DNA from: a virus
DNA: 28,927 nucleotides
Strand: one strand, 5' to 3'
Virus record (IMG/VR): IMGVR_UViG_3300046727_000067
Span: 1-28,927 of that record
Under the pieces are notes generated by a model. That model was given only the letters and a program-made list of their open reading frames with translations, made no database searches and had not been told where the DNA came from. Both the position numbers and the translations under genes were made by a program. Positions 28,597 to 28,927 of this stretch are shown piece after piece. The stretch's first letter is position 1. Every line of letters begins with the position of its first letter.

Positions 28597-28927
28597 TGGC
28601 GCGCGGCGGCTTTTCCAGCAACCACTGGTCCGCAAACGTGCCAGGAGGGATGGCGGCGGCGCTCTTGGGGCGGCGGCTGATGTACCCCGACCATAGGACA
28701 AGCAATGCAGCCGTGAGCGTGCCACCCCCCAGCGCGCTCGTGAAGTCGAGATGTAACCCGGCCCCCATGCCGTACACAAGCAGTGCGACAAGAAAGAGAA
28801 CGATCTTCCCGGCCGGTCGGGTTGCCTTGAGAGACGCTAGGATAAACGCGGCGGTAGGGATTGAGGCGACGATGAAGTTGGTTGTCGTGTCGGACGGATC
28901 GATCTGTTCCAGGGTATGCAGAAAAGA
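28556..28927 (-). CDS. Partial membrane protein, holin-like possibility
   Basis: The minus-strand frame is open to the right edge, giving at least 123 residues. Three hydrophobic segments are visible at about 17-33 (NFIVASIPTAAFILASL), 41-57 (KIVLFLVALLVYGMGAG) and 67-83 (GGGTLTAALLVLWSGYI), followed by a soluble tail ending DLHWGRSG. The N-terminus is outside the window; an internal ATG at 28777 is unlikely to be the start because the frame upstream encodes membrane segments. It could be a phage holin or a host membrane protein. The gene converges on the large ejection gene and overlaps its last 41 bases. Confidence 0.6.
   Translation of the reverse strand, partial: SFLHTLEQIDPSDTTTNFIVASIPTAAFILASLKATRPAGKIVLFLVALLVYGMGAGLHLDFTSALGGGTLTAALLVLWSGYISRRPKSAAAIPPGTFADQWLLEKPPRATIFPPDLHWGRSG

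Noticed and set aside
1-28927. tRNA genes, integrase and attachment sites
   Set aside because: No cloverleaf-like sequence, recombinase gene or long direct repeat pair was recognised by eye in the window.

Overview
The window is a late-gene block of a tailed double-stranded DNA phage or prophage. It looks like a short-tailed (podovirus-type) virus with a P22-like virion plan: terminase, portal, scaffold, non-proteolysed coat protein, a head-tail adaptor, a gp10-like tail hub, a pectate-lyase-fold tailspike, and a set of DNA-ejection proteins that includes a lytic transglycosylase. The sequence is GC-rich, and most genes begin at ATGA, GTGA or TGATG junctions with the gene before. That composition, and my recollection of similar protein sets, suggest an alphaproteobacterial host such as a rhizobial or environmental species. 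This is inference. No host gene is clearly visible, so I cannot tell a free phage from a prophage.

Layout. (1) Positions 1-430 hold the 3' end of a P4-type primase-helicase gene, followed by nine 9-bp iteron-like repeats in three 27-bp blocks. Two of the blocks form the arms of a 109-bp palindrome; together this is a candidate replication origin or control site. (2) A PD-(D/E)XK nuclease-like gene follows (429-1115). (3) A minus-strand group of four small genes (1200-2117) includes two tiny membrane proteins. (4) The packaging and portal block (2220-8393) holds the small and large terminase, a zinc-ribbon/exported-domain fusion and three small genes. Its portal appears to be split into two genes with a third gene inserted at the break. 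(5) The head block (8393-12783) holds small proteins, a HiPIP-like four-cysteine protein, the scaffold, the coat protein and a decoration-like protein. (6) A three-gene enzyme cassette (12815-15461) encodes a left-handed beta-helix acyltransferase, an alpha/beta hydrolase and a glycosyltransferase-DUF115 fusion. (7) Small structural proteins and the head-tail adaptor follow (15473-18425), then tail genes with the tailspike and gp10-like hub (18427-22415). (8) A GNAT acetyltransferase leads into four ejection or internal virion proteins (22412-28596). (9) A minus-strand membrane protein converges from the right and runs off the window (28556-28927).

How it works together. From 2220 to 28596 the plus-strand genes are nearly gap-free and read as one late transcription unit. 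The most unusual parts are the split portal (5726-8393), the acyltransferase/hydrolase/glycosyltransferase cassette inside the head genes, the iteron-palindrome complex after the primase gene, the beta-domain inserted in the head-tail adaptor, and the HiPIP-like protein. All family assignments come from reading motifs and from memory of related families. No database search was run.
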